A stretch of 64,000 nucleotides of DNA. Source: Fragum whitleyi. Taxonomy: Eukaryota; Mollusca; Bivalvia; Cardiida; Cardiidae. The DNA is taken from contig OX411557.1 of the NCBI GenBank assembly GCA_948146395.1, positions 37,984,077 to 38,048,076 on the forward strand, given 5' to 3'. The notes under the pieces were generated by a model. That model made no database searches, was not told the DNA's origin, and saw nothing but the letters and a program-made list of their open reading frames with translations. How positions within the stretch are numbered: position 1 is the first letter of the stretch; each line of letters starts with the position of its first letter. Below are positions 36,459 to 64,000 of the stretch, piece by piece. Both the position numbers and the translations under genes were made by a program.

Positions 36459-37045
36459 CTACACTACTCAAAAGTTCTAAGCGGCCACCTTACATTTCTC
36501 GATATTTCACATATTTTTCGCTTTTGTTTCGAAATGTTAATTTTGCCTTTTTAAAGAGTAACCATTTAGACATGATCCTGACTAATTCTTTTGTAAAATC
36601 GTACACCAGGAAACCCTTGAAACAAATTCAAATGCCTGTACCCTCAAAGTCAAAAGTTACAAAAATGACAATTTTTAGAGAAATTTGAATTTTTCGACAC
36701 TTGAAAAACGCAAATTCTATAAATTTTAAGTACCGATAACAGTGGTAGAACGCATGTGAACCTCAAAAATTTAAAAGAAATGTCACAACCTCCCTCACTT
36801 TTCTTACCCCAACAAGAAATGTCAAAAATACCCCACCCACCAATGTTAACTTTGAAATCGAGGGTACTCCTACATTCGCTTAATTTTAAAACATTTTCTT
36901 GTCGAATTTCAATGCTGACTTTTTCTTGTTGACCTCATAAATGACTTTGCTACATTATGCAAGTGAAAACGGGCCGAAATCATGCGACATTTACAACATA
37001 TGAACAAAAAAGCAAATGCCCGCTTAGGAGTTTTGAGGAGTGTAG
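36459..37045. mobile_element. TIR element, ~587 bp
   Basis: CTACACTACTCAAAAGTTCT then AAGCGG at left, and CCGCTTAGGAGTTTTGAGGA then GTGTAG at right. It interrupts an E1 repeat copy. Confidence 0.75.
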
Positions 37046-37329
37046 AAAAGATCGGCTTTATAATATAGGGTGAATTCACGTTTTTTAATATAAGCATAGA
37101 CACGATACAAATGTAAAAGGTTTAACGAACGAGTGCAAAGCACGAGAGTGTTACAGCATTTTGAGGGTCTCTGCAAATGTTAACGTACGAAAAAATGTGA
37201 ATTAACACTGTCATTCATTAAAGGGGAAGAAAATGGTATTTTTTCAAGCAAATGGGATCAAATGATTCATAAAAACGTTTAAAAACTAGCTCAAAACTCA
37301 CGAATGTGAAATGCGAAATTGCGTTATGC

Positions 37330-37560
37330 ATTGCACAGAAACCCTTGTTTATACCGACGTTGCTTTGTTAATTTATGACGTCACGAAATTTAACGCGGGA
37401 ATAGTACCAATGTATTTATGCTCTTTATCAATGTAAGACATAAAAACTGATAAAGTATATAGGCCCAGAATATGCAGGTAAACCTCTCGGGTTTGTCCGT
37501 TAACTAATGCGTAAAACGACCCGTAAACATATATTTTATGCAATAATTTTGAAAATACAC
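37330..37560. repeat. Dispersed repeat, copy 2
   Basis: Direct-orientation copy of 32206-32490, with CTTGTTTATACCGACGTTGC at its left end. Confidence 0.65.
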
Positions 37561-37680
37561 AACTTCACAATGTGTATGTTCTGTACAAATTATGAATGGG
37601 TGGTTTTCCGCAAAAAAAAACAACAAAAAAAACAGTTGCACATTAAGCGTCCTTAATTTATCGGACCTGATTAAGAATAT

Positions 37681-38121
37681 TCAGTAAAGAACATCGTGAA
37701 ATTGACAAAGTGAATGATTGTGGACTCTTTTTCGAATGAAACTGAATGAGCGTGATGATCGATTTTTAAATGAAATGAAAGGGATGTAATTTAATATCGC
37801 TAATTTTGTTCAGGATGAACAAAATTACCGATATCTTTTACCTCCCTTTAATAGAATATGCATACAATCTCTATATATAGCTGTCCATTTCTTCAAGAAC
37901 AAATCAGACGCTTACAATATCAATTATGTCAGTGATATCGCGATTTTTTTTTACATATTTTCATTTTAAATGTAGATCTCGCTTTTGATTTTATCTTTTT
38001 TAGTCATTTGGGAGCGTTTTTAGGGGTTTGGGTTACGGTTTGGAATGTATAAATGGAGCGCTGAATGATCAATTGCTTTTGATTTAGTTGAATGTTACTT
38101 TCTCGATGAAACTAAGTGTAG
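37681..38121 (+). mobile_element. M1 MITE, full length, divergent
   Basis: CAGTAAAGAACATCGTGAAA at left, hairpin TTTTGTTCAGGATGAACAAA, right end TCTCGATGAAACTAAGTG. Confidence 0.8.
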
Positions 38122-38692
38122 GACAATTGAAGAAGTGTACCAATCCATGCTTTGCACCGAACAAACTTAACCGGCAGTTGGCACCTAAATTGGCATTTCT
38201 TGCATTGATGAAATAAGTAAAATGGCCTGGAACTTTGATAAAAAACAACAGAGGTATTTTTAAAAGGGCTATTGCCATCATCGAGAACAGCGCCAAAAAA
38301 TAATAATAATAAATAAATAAACGGACACATATCCAGGGCTTAGAGCAAATTATAGTCTGTGTCTATGTAGTGTATATCGAGGGTTAAGAGCGAAACAGTT
38401 CCATTTTTTTTTGCGGAGACTAAGACGCGGCTTATCAGTTGAAAGACATGAAATTTACGGCTGCGACTTGTACGCTGGTGCGGTCTATTTTCTAAAAGAT
38501 TTTTTTTTGGAAAATAATTTATGAGTGATTATAGTTGCACGGAACTTGTAAACAGCAGTCGTGAAATCTTGATATATAACCCCTAAATTGTGACTGGCAT
38601 TCATTAAAAAAGGTGCTCTTTCATTGGATAGTATCTATTGTTTTTTGACACGGGGCCCTAGGTGTGAGGAAAGTCTGAAATTGTACAAATCT

Positions 38693-39372
38693 TTAAGGTG
38701 GCAATGGACAGTGGCCCCCCGACTCTATTAACCGGAAGTGGGGCTTCGTTTATTTTACGGCTATTTTATGCGTTGTTTAAAATGATCGTTTCATATTATA
38801 ACAATAGAAATAACGTAGATAATTGATGGTAAAATTTGAAAACTTAACTTCTTTTCAACATTTGATATCATTGGATGACTGGATCATTGAATTTAACAAT
38901 AAAAATACTTTTTTAGTGTCATCAAATTAGTGTCATTATGAAATAGCGAAAACTTGCTTATTGGCATGAAAAGGTATAATGAATTTTTACTCAAATATAG
39001 GAAATATATGTTTTTTTAAAAGTTTCGGAAAATACGAAAATCCAATGTGTAATTTCTTCATAAAACAGGTTTTTGTGGCGTTTTCCCCCCTTAGAATCAC
39101 AAAAAAATGCATTATTAAATTTTGAAGGCACATTATGTAAGTGCAATTGAGCAAAGAGATATTTCCTACGCAACAGCCAATGGGTATATATATAAGGTCT
39201 ATCAAAATGGCCAGTACCACTTAAAGGCAGATACTCTAGCATAAAAACGAGCATGGAAAGGTACCTCCATTTTTTATATATTGACTATACAGTGTTAATC
39301 TACAACATACGTGCACAAGAAAAGAATCATTGGGCGGAAGAAAATCACACTATGTTTCCATTGCTACCTTTA
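38693..39372 (-). mobile_element. P1 TTAA element (~680 bp)
   Basis: TTAAGGTGGCAATGGACAG at left and CCATTGCTACCTTTA at right, inverted relative to the copy at 60399-61171. No transposase. Minus-strand open frames of 77-87 aa here are not conserved domains. Confidence 0.8.
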
Positions 39373-39949
39373 GTCACACAATCAATGGGCTTATCTGTTG
39401 AACTTTATTTCCTAAATAGTAAAAACACACAGCTGCGTCCAACACGCAGATTAGCTTGTTGTTAGGAAAATAGGGTATGTGCCATTAATTTTAATGGTAA
39501 TTGTCCGTTAAAAAAGTTTATAAAACCTGAATTGCGAGTCTTGCTCTACTTCTTCGTCTTATTGACCTAATTTTATGTTTAGGGGGTCAATGTCATGATA
39601 CAGAACGCGGACATAAATAATTGTAAGCTCTAATATATGGCCTTTTGAACCGGTTGAAATTCGAATCCTTTGTTATCACCAAAGATGGACCTTTACGTAG
39701 GTGACGGTATATAAGTATCCCCCTAAAAAAGATACAGTTTGAAACATCGTGTAATTGACACTCAGTCCGAGAAGAACTTTCTTTTTTTTTAAAAAAAAAA
39801 AAAATACCCTAATAAAACTCCATATATAAATATAAGTAAACATAGAAGACGGGTGGAAAATGTTTAGTCTTAAAACTTTTTTATATGATCAACAGGGGGT
39901 GAGGGGGAAGGGGGGTAGGGATGGTGTAACGAAGATTGTCTAACCCTTT

Positions 39950-40252
39950 TACAGTTAGTCACATCGTGAAATTGACACTCACCTCAATCAAAACCATTCT
40001 AAATCGCTCACTCAGCACCCCATTCACTCATTCCAAACACTCTCTCAAACCATTCAATAACGGCATTCAAAATAAATTTTGATAGAAAAAAACGCGATTT
40101 CACTAACATAATTCAAATATGAAACATGAAACTTGTTTGTATTTTTTGTTAAAGGGGGGTAATCCATATTGCAAATTTTGTTCATTCTGAACAAAATTCG
40201 CGATATAAGATTACCTCCCAATAAATTCACTCAAAACTCGCTCCATACACCC
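39950..40252 (-). mobile_element. M1 MITE, core type 1, truncated on the right
   Basis: TA-CAGTTAGTCACATCGTGA at left through the hairpin (40166-40205); stops after AACTCGCTCCATACACC. Confidence 0.82.
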
Positions 40253-41949
40253 ATGGGTCAATACTCATTCTTAAGGAGTCAAAACAACAGAAAAGGCAAA
40301 TTATATAGAGAATTCTACAAGTTTCAGTCTGAATTTGCCTTTTGTTGTAATTATATAAAGGGTAAAATTAATCAGTACAATTCTTAATAGTATACAATAC
40401 ATCATTGAAAATTTAAGTGATAAAACCCAGTTGTAGCCTTCTTAATTGCTCTCAAGGGGGTCAAAATTTCTTGGGGGTAGTTTCGAATGGTCAAAATAGT
40501 ATATTTTCCGACGTTTGAGGATCAAAACCCTTGTGTAAAGATCAAACACGAGCCATGCGTTCTGAATGTTTTTAAGGGCTGATTTCATTGGTTGATAGGT
40601 CTGCTACTATAGAGATACTTAGGCAATTACTATTTTCTTTATTTCTTGGTTCTCAGGATAAATCAAACCAGACAAAAGAAAAAAAAAAAAAAAAAAAAAA
40701 TGCTAGAAATCCTGTAATCGAAAAAATAACAAACATAAAACTGAAAAAATACTTATTGCTATTTTTTTATTCAATCAGAATAAAATTGCACTATATTTAG
40801 AAAGTTCTTCCAACAACACAACTGTCTTACAATAAACACCAATCGATAAAAATCTTTAGGCAGATTCAAACATTTTATAGGGAACCAAACACCACTTGTG
40901 AGAGTTGTTTCTTTAACAAATGTTTTAGTGCATGTAATACCCACATTTTACATAGGTACCAGACCAAATCAGTCCAGCGGGCGAAATCATAAATATAAAA
41001 TTGATAGGGAACAATTTTATTTTTATTCCAGTTTTGAGGAAAATTGAGTCGGCTCTTTTGAAAACCAGAAAATAAGGAATAGAGGCCCCCAAAACAGGAA
41101 TATTTCAGGGTCAATGAAATACAGGGCCAACTTATTTCTCACCCCGGGCGGGTACTGTTGCCCGCAATATCAGAGTATCTCTCAGAAAGCAGGCTACCAG
41201 CTCTAGACTGGTCCACAAATCGACTATCAGAATAGCCTAGAACAGGCTATTCTGATATTCGACAGTGAGGACAGTCTACACCCGACCCGAAATCGGGCGA
41301 GAAATAAGTTGGCCCACAGTTTTCTAAAACTAGTTTAGTTTGTCGCTAAATTCATGTACAACCTAAATGTTTAATGGACGACAAATATGTATAGATGTTA
41401 CATGGATAGGTCATTGACCCTTTTCACAGTGTCATGGACCCTTTTTTTTCAAAACTAAATTTTGCTTGTTTCAAAGATATTCCCATTATGTCCTCGAACT
41501 CTGTGATATAAAATATCGTGATCTAGGTAAGTTATTTGGTTTATTTCAAAATGTTTATTTTCTCTTTATCTTTCGCCTGTCGCGTCCGTCAAAGGAATTT
41601 GCAAACAATTACACATAATAATTCTAGTTGATGCAAAAAGTAACAACCTGCAAAAGGATAAAAATTCATAGCCACGAACATTGCAACGAAGAGGTCCGAA
41701 ATCTCCAAAATTTGACGACATTGACAAAATGTGACTTACACAGTGATAGACCATATTTGTTGGATTACATTTTAGAAATCGTTATATTTTTATTAATAAA
41801 ATGGCGGTCTTTGCCGAAGAAGGCTGAAGACGAAACGGATGTAATTGGTCGGTTACATTCGTTATTTCTTCGACGTTTTTCGTTAAAGTAATAAAAAAAT
41901 ACATAGAAAAAGGATATTAATATTGCTGTAAGGGTGCATAAACCACTCA
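40253..41949. other. Intergenic, 5' flank of gene 2
   Basis: A-run at 40680-40700 and a hairpin around CAGAATAGCCTAGAACAGGC (41228-41262). If exon 1a is real, its promoter lies near the right end. Confidence 0.5.
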
Positions 41950-63955
<22,006 letters not shown>

Positions 63956-64000
63956 GTATTTTCACGCATTGCTTCGGTTCGATTTCATTAGGCCTTTATC

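Noticed and set aside
38991..39254. Minus-strand open frames of 77-87 aa
   Set aside because: They lie inside the P1 TTAA element and the homologous copy at 60399-61171 does not keep the frame.

Overview
This window is animal (metazoan) nuclear DNA. It holds two tandem, same-strand, intron-rich genes of the SLC23 / nucleobase-ascorbate transporter (NAT) family, embedded in AT-rich sequence packed with short non-autonomous transposons. Many small GT-AG exons, TA-target-site MITEs, tRNA-derived SINEs, (GGAC)n-tailed repeats and long CT and TA microsatellites are the texture seen in mollusc, especially bivalve, genomes. The taxon is an inference; no marker gene is present.

Layout. 1-14988 is repeat-rich intergenic DNA: several TIR elements, two SINEs, a 1.68 kb TIR element at 9592-11269 and a head-to-head MITE pair at 5846-6858. 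14989-32763 is a complete 14-exon SLC23/NAT gene (gene 1, 623 aa). I reconstructed every splice junction and the frame stays open throughout. 32764-41949 is intergenic, with more TIR elements. From 41950 (or 43126) to the window end is a second paralog (gene 2). Exons 2-10 are resolved, two candidate first exons are present, and the 3' exons lie beyond the window. A decayed Tc1-like transposase pseudogene (46955-47919, minus) and long CT microsatellites lie in gene 2 introns. A 200-N assembly gap sits in gene 1 intron 3.

The two genes share intron positions and phases exactly across exons 2-10, so they arose by tandem duplication. They differ mainly in the N-terminus and in one extracellular loop. 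Both carry Q, not P, at the first position of the NAT signature, which hints at nucleobase-type rather than vertebrate SVCT-type substrates.

The most unusual structures are these. (a) A SINE inserted at the intron 5/exon 6 junction of gene 2; its 10-bp target-site duplication copied the 3' splice site. (b) A ~76-bp minisatellite in gene 1 intron 13 whose unit is the end of exon 13 plus its splice donor. (c) A MITE family of about 25 copies with a conserved central hairpin and two exchangeable core segments. (d) TIR or foldback elements sitting within tens of bases of many exons. I found no evidence of a prokaryote-style defence or gene-cluster system.
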